Shown piece by piece: positions 47,527-56,120 of a DNA stretch of 64,000 nucleotides. The notes beneath the pieces are model-generated. The model saw only the letters and a program-made list of their open reading frames with translations. It was not told where the DNA came from and ran no database searches. Every line of letters begins with the position of its first letter. The first letter of the stretch is position 1. This stretch comes from Bacillus sp. UNC438CL73TsuS30 (lineage in GTDB: Bacteria > Bacillota > Bacilli > Bacillales > Cytobacillaceae), in the NCBI RefSeq assembly GCF_000482325.1, contig NZ_AXVA01000013.1, positions 62,001-126,000 on the forward strand, read 5' to 3'. The position numbers were made by a program, and so were the translations under genes.

Positions 47527-48525
47527 TTATTGCACAAATGAGTAGTCAATAATTTCATCAATATTCGGCTCATTATCGATTAATTTTTGCTGTTTCCAAA
47601 AATCCGCGCCTAATTTTGAGAGTTCATGTAATGGTCCAGGATGATCCTTCGTTCCAAAGTATTTTTTATTTCCCGCCTCATCGTAAAACTGCACACCCTG
47701 CAATGACTCTTCTAATTCTTTTGGAGATTGCCCCATTGCTTTACCCATAATTTTCAATGCATCTTCCTTATTTGTTTTATAGTACTCGACTGCCTCAAAC
47801 CAAGATTTTACTAAAGCTTTTACCGCTGTTGGGTTTTCTTTAGTGAAATCTTTTCTCATGGCAATCGTACTAGTAATAACGCCCGGGGAAGCAGCACTAG
47901 TCATTAATACACTTCCAAAATTAGTGTGTTTTGCTTTTGTTAACCACGGCTCCCAAGTAACAGCTGCATCTACTTTATTCGCCACGAATGCTGCACCTGC
48001 ATCTCCAGCCGTCATGTTTTGTGCATCAACATCTTTAAAATCAATTCCCTCTTGCTTTAATAAATAAAGGAACCAAAAGAAGCTTGCCCCGCCGTCTGTC
48101 TGAACAGCGACACGCTTACCTTTCAAATCTTTCAAACTCTTAATTTCCTTCTTTGCTACAATCCCATCCCCGCCATGAGAATCATCGAGCGCAACCACCT
48201 GAACAACCGGGACATTACTAGCTGCTGTTACCACATGAGTGTCTACAGTGGAAGCAAATCCCTGTAGGCGGTTTGCAGCAAGTGCTGTTCTGCGATCCGT
48301 ATTACTTTCCATTTTCATCAAATTAACATTAACGCCATTCTTTTTGAAAAATCCTTTTTCCTGTGCAATGTATAGCGGAGAATACCCAACCCAAGTGGCC
48401 ACGCCCAAATTAATAACATCATTCTTTGCTGATTCCTTGTTTTCAGACTTGGTGCTAGCGGTCCCGGAACATCCTGTCATGGCTAGTAATAAAATAATGA
48501 ATACTATCAACCCAAATTTTCTCAT
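47527..48525 (-). CDS. NitT/TauT-family ABC transporter substrate-binding lipoprotein
   Basis: A 332-residue SsuA/NMT1-type periplasmic-fold protein with a lipoprotein signal (LLAMTGC, Cys19) and the mature start VINLGVATWVGYSPLYIAQEKGFF. Relatives bind sulfonates, nitrate, or pyrimidine thiamine precursors; the ligand here is not evident. First gene of the importer operon, 162 bases downstream of gnd on the same strand, with no clear terminator between. Confidence 0.88.
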   Translation of the reverse strand: MRKFGLIVFIILLLAMTGCSGTASTKSENKESAKNDVINLGVATWVGYSPLYIAQEKGFFKKNGVNVNLMKMESNTDRRTALAANRLQGFASTVDTHVVTAASNVPVVQVVALDDSHGGDGIVAKKEIKSLKDLKGKRVAVQTDGGASFFWFLYLLKQEGIDFKDVDAQNMTAGDAGAAFVANKVDAAVTWEPWLTKAKHTNFGSVLMTSAASPGVITSTIAMRKDFTKENPTAVKALVKSWFEAVEYYKTNKEDALKIMGKAMGQSPKELEESLQGVQFYDEAGNKKYFGTKDHPGPLHELSKLGADFWKQQKLIDNEPNIDEIIDYSFVQ

Positions 48526-48687
48526 TAAACTACCACCTTTTTAGAATTTTCAAAAAACTCAAACACATAGGTTATTTATACAATAAGTTTTTATGAAAAA
48601 ATGCATTTTTTTTACATAGGACAAGATACTGTACAAAAAAATAAATTTTTACACTGTGGAAATATCGTTATCCTTTCCTGATACAAC

Positions 48688-50103
48688 TTACTTTAAATTC
48701 CACACCGTATGGAAACTTCCTTCCCGATCAACACGCTGATATGTGTGTGCACCAAAATAGTCTCTTTGGGCTTGAATAAGATTCGCTGGTAATGTTTTTG
48801 TCCGATAACTGTCATAGTAGGCTAATGCACTTGAAAATGCCGGTACTGCAACACCTTGCTCGATGGATAGTGTAACCACTTGTCTTAGAGCAGATTGATA
48901 GTTTTCCACAATGTCTTTAAAATAAAAATCTAGTAATAAGTTAGGTAGATTAGGATCCCGATCATAAGCATCTTTAATTTTTTGTAAAAATTGTGCCCGA
49001 ATAATACAACCGCCCCTAAAAATCATGGCAATATCTCCATAGCGGAGATTCCAGTCATATTCTTCTGATGCTGAACGCATTTGAGCAAACCCTTGTGCAT
49101 ACGAACAAATTTTACTCATATATAATGCCTTCCGCACAGCTTCAATTAGCTCTTCTCCATTACCTTCAAACTTTCTTGTTTCCGGACCATTTAATATCTT
49201 GCTTGCCTTAACTCGTTCATCTTTCATTGCGGATATATAGCGGGCAAACACAGATTCCGTGATAATTGGAAGCGGAACACCTAAATCCAAGGCACTTTGA
49301 CTTGTCCATTTACCAGTACCCTTTTGACCTGCTGCATCTAAAATAATGTCAACTATCGGTTTACCTGTTTCATGATCCATCTTCGTAAATATATCAGCGG
49401 TAATCTCGATTAAATAACTATCTAATTCACCCTTGTTCCATTCTGCAAAAACCTTATGGAGTTCTTGGGCTTGTAGTCCAAGGACATGTTTCAAAATAAA
49501 ATATGCTTCAGAGATTAGCTGCATATCCCCATATTCGATTCCGTTATGCACCATTTTTACATAATGTCCGGCGCCATCCGGTCCAATATAGGTACAGCAA
49601 GGATCTCCGTTTACTTTTGCGGAAATGGCTTCAAAGATTTCTTTTACCAATTCGTATGCAGCTTTTTGGCCGCCAGGCATAATGGAAGGACCTTTCAACG
49701 CCCCTTCTTCTCCACCAGAAACACCTGTTCCAATAAAATGGACACCTATTTCTGCCAATTCCTTATTCCTCTTAATCGTATCCTGGAAAAATGTATTACC
49801 GCCATCAATGAGAATATCCCCCTTCTCAAGGAAAGGTTTTAAAGAATTGATGATGGCATCTGTTGGTGCACCAGCTTTGACCATTAATATAATTTTCCGC
49901 GGACTTTCTAAGGACTCAACGAATTCTTTAATTTCATAAGTCCCAACAAAATTCTTGCCCTCTGCTTCACTCTTTAAAAACTCTTCTGTTTTTTCTGAAG
50001 AACGGTTATACACGGATACCGAGTAACCTCTACTTTCAATATTTAATGCGAGGTTTTTTCCCATAACCGCTAAACCAATTACCCCAATTTGATTCTTTAC
50101 CAT
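48688..50103 (-). CDS. gnd: 6-phosphogluconate dehydrogenase (decarboxylating)
   Basis: Oxidatively decarboxylates 6-phosphogluconate to ribulose-5-phosphate and CO2. The 471-residue protein has [40 protein letters not shown] and [18 protein letters not shown] 50101-50103 with AAGGA 5 bases ahead is preferred over upstream in-frame ATGs. It is the last gene of zwf-pgi-gnd, and returns ribulose-5-phosphate to the hexulose phosphate synthase encoded nearby. Confidence 0.95.
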   Translation of the reverse strand: MVKNQIGVIGLAVMGKNLALNIESRGYSVSVYNRSSEKTEEFLKSEAEGKNFVGTYEIKEFVESLESPRKIILMVKAGAPTDAIINSLKPFLEKGDILIDGGNTFFQDTIKRNKELAEIGVHFIGTGVSGGEEGALKGPSIMPGGQKAAYELVKEIFEAISAKVNGDPCCTYIGPDGAGHYVKMVHNGIEYGDMQLISEAYFILKHVLGLQAQELHKVFAEWNKGELDSYLIEITADIFTKMDHETGKPIVDIILDAAGQKGTGKWTSQSALDLGVPLPIITESVFARYISAMKDERVKASKILNGPETRKFEGNGEELIEAVRKALYMSKICSYAQGFAQMRSASEEYDWNLRYGDIAMIFRGGCIIRAQFLQKIKDAYDRDPNLPNLLLDFYFKDIVENYQSALRQVVTLSIEQGVAVPAFSSALAYYDSYRTKTLPANLIQAQRDYFGAHTYQRVDREGSFHTVWNLK

Positions 50104-50130
50104 TTCCATCCTTCCTTTCATATATTTCGC

Positions 50131-51462
50131 TTATAACCTAGACTCAAGCTCTTTCTTTTCCTTTTCAAAGCCTGGTTTTCCAAGTAACGCAAACATATTC
50201 TTTTTGTAAGCTTCAACACCTGGCTGATCATAGGGATTTACACCTAGAAGATGACCACTAATCGCACACGCCTTCTCGAAAAAGTAAATCATTTCACCAA
50301 TGGTAAATTCATTAATTTCATCTAGTTCTACAATTAAGTTTGGGACCCCGCCATCAATATGAGCTAATACAGTACCTTGAAATGCTTTTTTATTGACTTC
50401 ATCCATTGTCTTTCCAGCAAGGAAGTTTAACCCATCAATATTTTCTATGTCACTTTGAATCAACCATTCTACCTTAGGTTTTCTAATCTGTATAACCGTT
50501 TCAATTAAATTTCGTCTGCCTTCCTGCACATATTGACCCATGGAATGCAGATCAGTTGAAAAATCAACTGCTGCTGGAAAAAGACCTTTCTGATCTTTCC
50601 CTTCACTTTCCCCAAACAGCTGCTTCCACCATTCTGCTACAAAATGCATTGATGGTTCGTAATTAACCAATAATTCGATTTCTTTGCCTTTGTTGTAAAA
50701 AGCATTACGAACAGCCGCATATTGATAACATTCATTGGTTAAAAGCTCCGGGTTGTTAAATCTATGGTAGGCCTCTCTAGCCCCTTCCATTATGCGGTCG
50801 ATATCCAATCCAGCTGTGGCAATAGGCAAAAGGCCGACTGCAGTCATTACAGAGTACCTTCCACCTATATCATCAGGAATGACAAAAGTTTGATATCCTT
50901 CTTCGTCTGCAAGCTTTTTTAAGGCACCCTTTGCTTGATCAGTGGTAGCAAAAATCCGTTTTCTTGCCTCTTCCTTTCCATAGCGTTTCTCCATATAGTT
51001 ACGGAAAATGCGGAAGGCCATCGCCGGTTCTGTCGTTGTACCAGATTTAGAGATGACATTTATCGAGATTTCCTTTCCTTCCAAGTGCTCTAATAAATCG
51101 GAAATGTAAGTAGCACTAATATTATGACCGGCATAATAAATTTGGGTATTCCCTTCCATTTGGTTATGAAAGGTATGGGACAAAGCATCAATTACTGCCC
51201 TTGCACCCAAATAAGAACCGCCAATTCCAATGACAATCAGAGCATCGGAATTTTTCCGTATCCAACCTGCAGCTTCCTTTATTCGCTCAAATTCTTCTTT
51301 ATCATAAGTAATTGGCCAATCTACCCATCCAAGAAAGTCAGATCCGGGTCCGTGTTTTTCATGTAACATGGTATGGGCTGTTTTCACAAACTCACTTAAA
51401 TGTTCCACTTCATTTTTTTTCATAAATGATAATGCCTTGGTGTAATCAAAAGAAATTGCCAT
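50131..51462 (-). CDS. pgi: Glucose-6-phosphate isomerase
   Basis: Interconverts fructose-6-phosphate and glucose-6-phosphate. The 443-residue protein shows [30 protein letters not shown] and the catalytic glutamate region [14 protein letters not shown] 51460-51462 is set behind GGAGGAG; the frame runs a few codons further. It lies between zwf and gnd, 27 bases from gnd. In this context it feeds formaldehyde-derived fructose-6-phosphate into the oxidative branch. Confidence 0.95.
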   Translation of the reverse strand: MAISFDYTKALSFMKKNEVEHLSEFVKTAHTMLHEKHGPGSDFLGWVDWPITYDKEEFERIKEAAGWIRKNSDALIVIGIGGSYLGARAVIDALSHTFHNQMEGNTQIYYAGHNISATYISDLLEHLEGKEISINVISKSGTTTEPAMAFRIFRNYMEKRYGKEEARKRIFATTDQAKGALKKLADEEGYQTFVIPDDIGGRYSVMTAVGLLPIATAGLDIDRIMEGAREAYHRFNNPELLTNECYQYAAVRNAFYNKGKEIELLVNYEPSMHFVAEWWKQLFGESEGKDQKGLFPAAVDFSTDLHSMGQYVQEGRRNLIETVIQIRKPKVEWLIQSDIENIDGLNFLAGKTMDEVNKKAFQGTVLAHIDGGVPNLIVELDEINEFTIGEMIYFFEKACAISGHLLGVNPYDQPGVEAYKKNMFALLGKPGFEKEKKELESRL

Positions 51463-51521
51463 ATTAATCTTCTCCTCCCACAAAAAAATGTATATATATC
51501 AAATTGGCGATCGAAAAATAT

Positions 51522-53051
51522 TTACCACCAATGAAATCCATCCTTAGCTAATAATTGATGGGCCTCAACCGGCCCCATTGAACCCGACTGATAATGGTGC
51601 AACGGGAGGATGTTCTCTTCAAATGCTTCCAAAATGGGTTGTACCCACTTCCAAGATAATTCCACTTCATTCCAATTAGTAAAGAAAGACTGGTCGCCGC
51701 GCAGGGCATCAAAAATTAACATTTCATAAGCTTCCGGGACATTTTTTTCTGTAGATACGAAATCCACTGTAAAAGGCTCTATCTTCCCATTATTTAATGG
51801 ATTTTTACTATTCAGCTGGAAGGAAACACCTTGATTCGGACTAATCTCTATCATTAAAAGATTTGGGGGTGTTTCTTCATTTCGATCCATGTATAAACTT
51901 TTGATCGGATTTTTATATTCAATTACAACCCTTGTCGATTTGTCCTGCATTCTTTTACCTGTACGAATATAAAATGGGACGCCTCCCCAAAAAGCATTAT
52001 CAATCCACAAACGAGCAGCTATAAATGTATCACTAGTGGAAGAATCTCGAACCCCTGGTTCTTCTTGATATCCTACAACCGGGTCACCATCAATTTCTCC
52101 TGCAACATATTGGCCACGTATTACATTTAAACCCACATCACCTTTTTGTAATGGTCTTAATGATTCAATAACCTCCCTTTTTACATTTTGAATTTCTTTA
52201 GTGTCCATTTGGTTAGGTAGGTGCATGGCTGTCATCATCAAAATTTGCAGCATATGATTTTGGAACATATCTCGAATTGCCCCCGCCTGGTCATAATAGC
52301 CCGCCCTCTCTTCTACCCCAACTGTTTCACTTGCTGTTATTTGGACATTTGCAATGTGTTTGTTGTTCCATAGGGTTTGCAGGACTGGATTAGCAAATCC
52401 TAACGCCTCTAAGTTCTGGACCATTGGTTTTCCAAGATAATGATCTATCCGAAAAATTTCCTCCTCTTGAAAGGCTTTACTTAATTTTTCATTAAGGATT
52501 CTTGCCGACTTCAAGTCATGTCCAAACGGCTTTTCAATGATGAGACGTTTCCAGCCTTTTGATACATCGAGTCCACTTTCCTTGATATTGGTTGTAATGA
52601 CATCAACAAATTTTGGTGCAACTGATAAATAAAAAAGACGATTTTCCGGAATATTGAACTCTTCTTCGTGTTTTTGAATGGCATCGATTAACGTTATATA
52701 CCCACTTCTATTCGTGACATCTAAAGAGCAAAAATGAAATAAACGGAGAAACTCTTCCGTCTTGGCAGTATCATTGTCAAAACGTCTAGAAAACGTTTCC
52801 AAAGATTCTTTTACATAATTTTGAAATACTGCATCTGACCAATCCCTCCGCCCTATTCCAACAACAGAGAACGAGTTAGGCATTTTTTTATCTAAAAATA
52901 AATTATAAAGCGCAGGGTATATTTTCCGCTTTGCTAAATCTCCCGATGCCCCAAATAGAACAAAGGTCATCGAGTCCAGTTTCAATTCCTTAAAGTCATC
53001 GTGAGCATTCTCTTCAAAATAAACGTCGCGATGAATTGTTACGTCATTCAT
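51522..53051 (-). CDS. zwf: Glucose-6-phosphate 1-dehydrogenase
   Basis: Oxidises glucose-6-phosphate to 6-phosphogluconolactone. The 509-residue protein has the coenzyme loop LFGASGDLAKRKIYPALYNL and the active-site RIDHYLGKPMVQN. GGAGGG precedes the ATG. First gene of zwf-pgi-gnd, divergent from hxlR. No 6-phosphogluconolactonase gene is in the cluster. A candidate HxlR site overlaps its -35 box. Confidence 0.96.
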   Translation of the reverse strand: MNDVTIHRDVYFEENAHDDFKELKLDSMTFVLFGASGDLAKRKIYPALYNLFLDKKMPNSFSVVGIGRRDWSDAVFQNYVKESLETFSRRFDNDTAKTEEFLRLFHFCSLDVTNRSGYITLIDAIQKHEEEFNIPENRLFYLSVAPKFVDVITTNIKESGLDVSKGWKRLIIEKPFGHDLKSARILNEKLSKAFQEEEIFRIDHYLGKPMVQNLEALGFANPVLQTLWNNKHIANVQITASETVGVEERAGYYDQAGAIRDMFQNHMLQILMMTAMHLPNQMDTKEIQNVKREVIESLRPLQKGDVGLNVIRGQYVAGEIDGDPVVGYQEEPGVRDSSTSDTFIAARLWIDNAFWGGVPFYIRTGKRMQDKSTRVVIEYKNPIKSLYMDRNEETPPNLLMIEISPNQGVSFQLNSKNPLNNGKIEPFTVDFVSTEKNVPEAYEMLIFDALRGDQSFFTNWNEVELSWKWVQPILEAFEENILPLHHYQSGSMGPVEAHQLLAKDGFHWW

Positions 53052-53136
53052 TCGATTCCCTCCTATATTTTTTTAAAAAGGCTAAGAAAGTGATGGTTTT
53101 GTAAAGTTTCTTACCTATAAAGTTTTCAGCATATTC

Positions 53137-53166
53137 AGTATAATTTAGTTATAAATGTTATGTAAG
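53137..53166 (-). promoter_or_regulatory. Promoter of zwf-pgi-gnd with activator site at the -35
   Basis: On the minus strand CTTACA, 18 bases, TATACT. The 41-bp repeat (53164-53204) ends inside the -35, the geometry of an activator-dependent promoter. The hxlA promoter has the same arrangement. Confidence 0.6.
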
Positions 53167-53204
53167 TACGCACTTTAAACACATATAGTTACAAAATGTA
53201 TACC
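53164..53204 (-). promoter_or_regulatory. Candidate HxlR operator 1 (zwf/hxlR divergent region)
   Basis: A 41-bp element, inverse copy of 53671-53711. They share 17 identical bases (AAGTACGCACTTTAAAC) followed by one mismatch, CATATAGT, an 8-base variable spacer and GTATACC: 36 of 41 positions match by eye. B. subtilis HxlR is known to bind two sites of about 25 bp upstream of hxlA. Confidence 0.7.
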
Positions 53205-53229
53205 ATTAGGAAAATCAGGAGGTATAAAA

Positions 53230-53601
53230 ATGGGTCATATTTGTGGAAAAACATATAACTGTGAAAAGGAATTAACACTTGGAATTATTGGAGGTAAATG
53301 GAAAATGCTTATCATGTGGCATTTAGGGAAGGAAGGAACCAAACGATTTAATGAATTAAGGTCACTAATTCCTGAAATTACACAAAGGATGCTGGTAAAC
53401 CAATTACGTGAGCTCGAAGAAGATCTTATTGTTTCAAGAAAAGTTTATCCTGTTGTTCCACCTAAAGTGGAATATTCTCTTACAAATCACGGCGAAAGCT
53501 TAATGCCCATTCTTGAGTCAATGTATGTTTGGGGAAAAAACTATATGGAGAATGTCATAGAAATTCCAGAACCATTGAGAAAATCTATGAAAAAAACTTA
53601 A
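53230..53601 (+). CDS. hxlR: HxlR, formaldehyde-responsive transcription activator
   Basis: A 123-residue winged-helix regulator of the HxlR family ([54 protein letters not shown]). In B. subtilis HxlR activates hxlAB when formaldehyde cross-links Cys11 and Lys13 within a helix; the same residues stand here in NCEKELTL (Cys11, Lys13). This supports a formaldehyde-sensing role. AGGAGG precedes the ATG. It lies upstream of hxlAB in the same direction and is divergent from zwf. Confidence 0.93.
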   Translation: MGHICGKTYNCEKELTLGIIGGKWKMLIMWHLGKEGTKRFNELRSLIPEITQRMLVNQLRELEEDLIVSRKVYPVVPPKVEYSLTNHGESLMPILESMYVWGKNYMENVIEIPEPLRKSMKKT

Positions 53602-53605
53602 ATCT

Positions 53606-53646
53606 AAAAAACCACATGCAGCTGATATGCAAATGTGGTTTTTTTA
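53606..53646 (+). terminator. Terminator of hxlR
   Basis: AAACCACAT...ATGTGGTTT stem with a T run, directly after hxlR. It makes hxlAB dependent on its own promoter. Confidence 0.8.
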
Positions 53647-53670
53647 TTCTCTTCAATCTTGTCTCCTCTA

Positions 53671-53711
53671 GGTATACTTTTTAACACTATATGAGTTTAA
53701 AGTGCGTACTT
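53671..53711 (+). promoter_or_regulatory. Candidate HxlR operator 2 (upstream of hxlA)
   Basis: Second copy of the 41-bp element, inverted relative to the first so that GTTTAAAGTGCGTACTT points toward hxlA, as the other copy points toward zwf. Confidence 0.7.
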
Positions 53712-53738
53712 CCCTTTTCTAAAAGTCAAATCTAAAAT
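53709..53738 (+). promoter_or_regulatory. Promoter of hxlAB
   Basis: CTTCCC, 18 bases, TAAAAT. The -35 is very poor, as expected for an activator-dependent promoter, and overlaps the end of the repeat exactly as at zwf. Confidence 0.55.
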
Positions 53739-53789
53739 GAAGTTGTGGTTGAAAATTTCAAAAAATAAAAAAACAGGAGTGAAGAATTC

Positions 53790-54431
53790 ATGGAACTACA
53801 ATTAGCTTTAGATCTTGTTAATATCCCAGAAGGTATCGAGGTGGTAAAGGAAGTAGCAGAGCATATTGATATCGTCGAGATTGGTACACCTGTTGTCATT
53901 AATGAAGGGCTTAGAGCAGTAAAAGAAATTAAACAAGCCTTTCCATCTTTACAAGTTTTAGCCGATTTGAAAATTATGGATGCAGGTGCCTACGAAGTAA
54001 TGAAGGCTTCAGAAGCCGGTGCTGATATTATCACTGTTCTTGGTGCTACAGACAATTCAACCATTAAAGGTGCTGTAGAAGAAGCAAGAAAACAAGGTAC
54101 CAAAATCCTTATCGATATGATCAATGTTAAAAATTTAGAACAACGGGCCAAAGAAGTGGATGAATTAGGTGTCGATTATATTTGTGTACACACAGGCTAT
54201 GACCTTCAAGCTGCTGGAGAAAGCCCTTTTGAACAGCTTCAAACCATTAAGCGCGTTGTAAAAAATGCAAAAACAGCTGTTGCAGGCGGCATTAAATTAA
54301 ATACATTGCCTGAAGTTGTACAATCCCAGCCAGACCTTGTGATTGTCGGTGGCGGTATTACGGGCCAAGAGGATAAAAAAGCAGTAGCTGCCAAAATGGA
54401 AGAATTAATCAAAGAAAAAGCTCATGCATAA
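53790..54431 (+). CDS. hxlA: 3-hexulose-6-phosphate synthase
   Basis: Condenses formaldehyde with ribulose-5-phosphate to 3-hexulose-6-phosphate, the entry reaction of the RuMP pathway. The 213-residue TIM-barrel protein of the OMP-decarboxylase superfamily shows MELQLALDLVNIPEG, LADLKIMDAGAYE with the catalytic lysine and aspartates, and VAGGIKLNTLPE. It is 8-17 bases upstream of hxlB. Confidence 0.96.
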   Translation: MELQLALDLVNIPEGIEVVKEVAEHIDIVEIGTPVVINEGLRAVKEIKQAFPSLQVLADLKIMDAGAYEVMKASEAGADIITVLGATDNSTIKGAVEEARKQGTKILIDMINVKNLEQRAKEVDELGVDYICVHTGYDLQAAGESPFEQLQTIKRVVKNAKTAVAGGIKLNTLPEVVQSQPDLVIVGGGITGQEDKKAVAAKMEELIKEKAHA

Positions 54432-54448
54432 AAAGGAAGATGAGTCAT

Positions 54449-55006
54449 ATGCAAACGACTGAATTCTTAAGTGAAATTATTCGAGAGTTACATCATACTT
54501 CTTCCTTAATCGCAGATGAAGATGCTGAAAAGTTAGTAAATACTATTTTTGAATCTAACAAAATTTTTGTAGCTGGAGCAGGACGGTCTGGATTTATGTC
54601 CAAATCCTTTGCAATGCGGATGATGCACATGGGGATTGATGCCTATGTGGTCGGGGAAACTGTGACAGCAAACATGGAAAAAGATGATTTATTAATTATT
54701 GCATCCGGCTCAGGGGAAACAAAAGGTTTGGTTTCAATAGCTGAGAAAGCTAGGAAAATTGGCGGAAAAGTCGCTGCTGTAACAATTTATCCTGATTCAA
54801 CGATTGGAAGTTTAGCTGATTTTGCTGTTAAATTACCCGGGGCCCCAAAAGACCAGTTCGAAAGTGACTTTAAAACCATTCAGCCGATGGGATCATTATT
54901 TGAACAAACACTTTTGTTATTCTTTGATGCCGTTATTCTAAGATTTATGAACAAAAAAGGTCTCAATTCTCAGACAATGTATGGAAAACATGCAAATCTT
55001 GAATAA
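54449..55006 (+). CDS. hxlB: 6-phospho-3-hexuloisomerase
   Basis: Isomerises 3-hexulose-6-phosphate to fructose-6-phosphate. A SIS-domain protein with VAGAGRSGFMSKSFAMRMMHMG, IASGSGETKGL and KTIQPMGSLFEQTLLLFFDA. ATG 54449, giving 185 residues as in B. subtilis, is preferred over ATG 54440, which is only 2 bases from the purine-rich site. Together with pgi, zwf and gnd it completes a cycle oxidising formaldehyde to CO2. Confidence 0.95.
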   Translation: MQTTEFLSEIIRELHHTSSLIADEDAEKLVNTIFESNKIFVAGAGRSGFMSKSFAMRMMHMGIDAYVVGETVTANMEKDDLLIIASGSGETKGLVSIAEKARKIGGKVAAVTIYPDSTIGSLADFAVKLPGAPKDQFESDFKTIQPMGSLFEQTLLLFFDAVILRFMNKKGLNSQTMYGKHANLE

Positions 55007-55020
55007 AATTTAATTCTTAA

Positions 55021-55056
55021 CAAAAAGCTCTCGCTATAAAGCGAGAGCTTTATTTT
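55021..55056. terminator. Bidirectional terminator between hxlB and fni
   Basis: A perfect stem, AAAGCTCTCGCT/AGCGAGAGCTTT, with T runs both ways between convergent genes. Confidence 0.9.
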
Positions 55057-56108
55057 ATTCGGCGCTGACTATATATTTTTGTATCAAAACCTCTTTGGTT
55101 TAACCAATGGTAGGTATACCCAGTAATCATCACAGGAGCACGTTGTAATTCTGAGATAGATTTTGCCCCTATTGCGGTCATAATCATCACTAAATCTTGG
55201 TGAAAGCGATGAATCTCTTCTTGTAATGCATCTCTTCCGTTCTTTACGAGTAATCGCAAAAAATGACCTGACATCCCAACTGCATTAGCTCCAATGGCCA
55301 GCCCTTTTGCAATGTCATGACTAGTACGAAAACCACCCGAGCCAATAATAGAAAGGGGAGTTGAATGGTTTGATGCTTCAAGGATTGAGATAGCCGTAGG
55401 GATCCCCCATTCATTGAAAAAAGCAAGTGGCTTCCTATTACGCTTATTTTCGATTTCAGCAAAATTGGTCCCGCCAAATCCGCCTACATCAACAGCTGAA
55501 ACCCCGATAGATGAAAGCCTTTCAACTGTTTCTTTACACATTCCAAAGCCAACTTCTTTTGCAAAAACAGGTACATCAACCGCATCCACGATCATTTCAA
55601 TCCGTTTCATTGCACCAGAAAAATCCCGGTCCCCTTCAGGCATGGCTAATTCCTGGATAACATTTAAATGAATTTGCAAGGCATTTGCATCAATCATTTC
55701 AACAGCTTCTTTTGCCTGTTCCGGTGTAGCTTCACTGCCCAGATTGGCAATTATAATCCCTGTTGGATTTTCCCTTCGAACAACCTCATACGTATATTTC
55801 TGCTGTTTGTCTTTTAACGCAGACATTTGCGATCCTACAGCCATTGCAATACCAGTATTTTTTGCAACAGCAGCGAGCTCTTTGTTAATTTCAAAGGTTT
55901 TTTCACCGCCGCCGCCCGTCATTGCATTGATAAAAATTGGCGAACTTAAAGAAAGTTCGCCAATTGAATGGTCTATTCGAACATCGGACACATTAATATC
56001 CGGTAAGCTCTGGTGAATAAAATGAACATCTTCAAATGCTGCTGAGCGTTCCTGTTTTGTTTCTAAGGCGTAGCGTATGTGGTCCCATTTTCGTTCAAAT
56101 CTAGACAC
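55050..56108 (-). CDS. fni: Isopentenyl-diphosphate delta-isomerase, type 2 (FMN)
   Basis: Interconverts isopentenyl and dimethylallyl diphosphate with reduced FMN. The 352-residue protein has MSRFERKWDHIRYALE, SPIFINAMTGGGGEKT, VGGFGGTNFAEIENKR and GSGGFRTSHDIAKGLAIGA. It marks the right edge of the accessory block; in B. subtilis it lies next to yphA/ypzI. It follows rpsA by 12 bases. Confidence 0.96.
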   Translation of the reverse strand: MSRFERKWDHIRYALETKQERSAAFEDVHFIHQSLPDINVSDVRIDHSIGELSLSSPIFINAMTGGGGEKTFEINKELAAVAKNTGIAMAVGSQMSALKDKQQKYTYEVVRRENPTGIIIANLGSEATPEQAKEAVEMIDANALQIHLNVIQELAMPEGDRDFSGAMKRIEMIVDAVDVPVFAKEVGFGMCKETVERLSSIGVSAVDVGGFGGTNFAEIENKRNRKPLAFFNEWGIPTAISILEASNHSTPLSIIGSGGFRTSHDIAKGLAIGANAVGMSGHFLRLLVKNGRDALQEEIHRFHQDLVMIMTAIGAKSISELQRAPVMITGYTYHWLNQRGFDTKIYSQRRIK

Positions 56109-56120
56109 GTAAAATCACCA

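Noticed and set aside
36985-55049. The accessory block as a prophage or integrative element
   Set aside because: No integrase, recombinase, transposase, structural phage gene, tRNA or direct-repeat attachment site was found at its edges.
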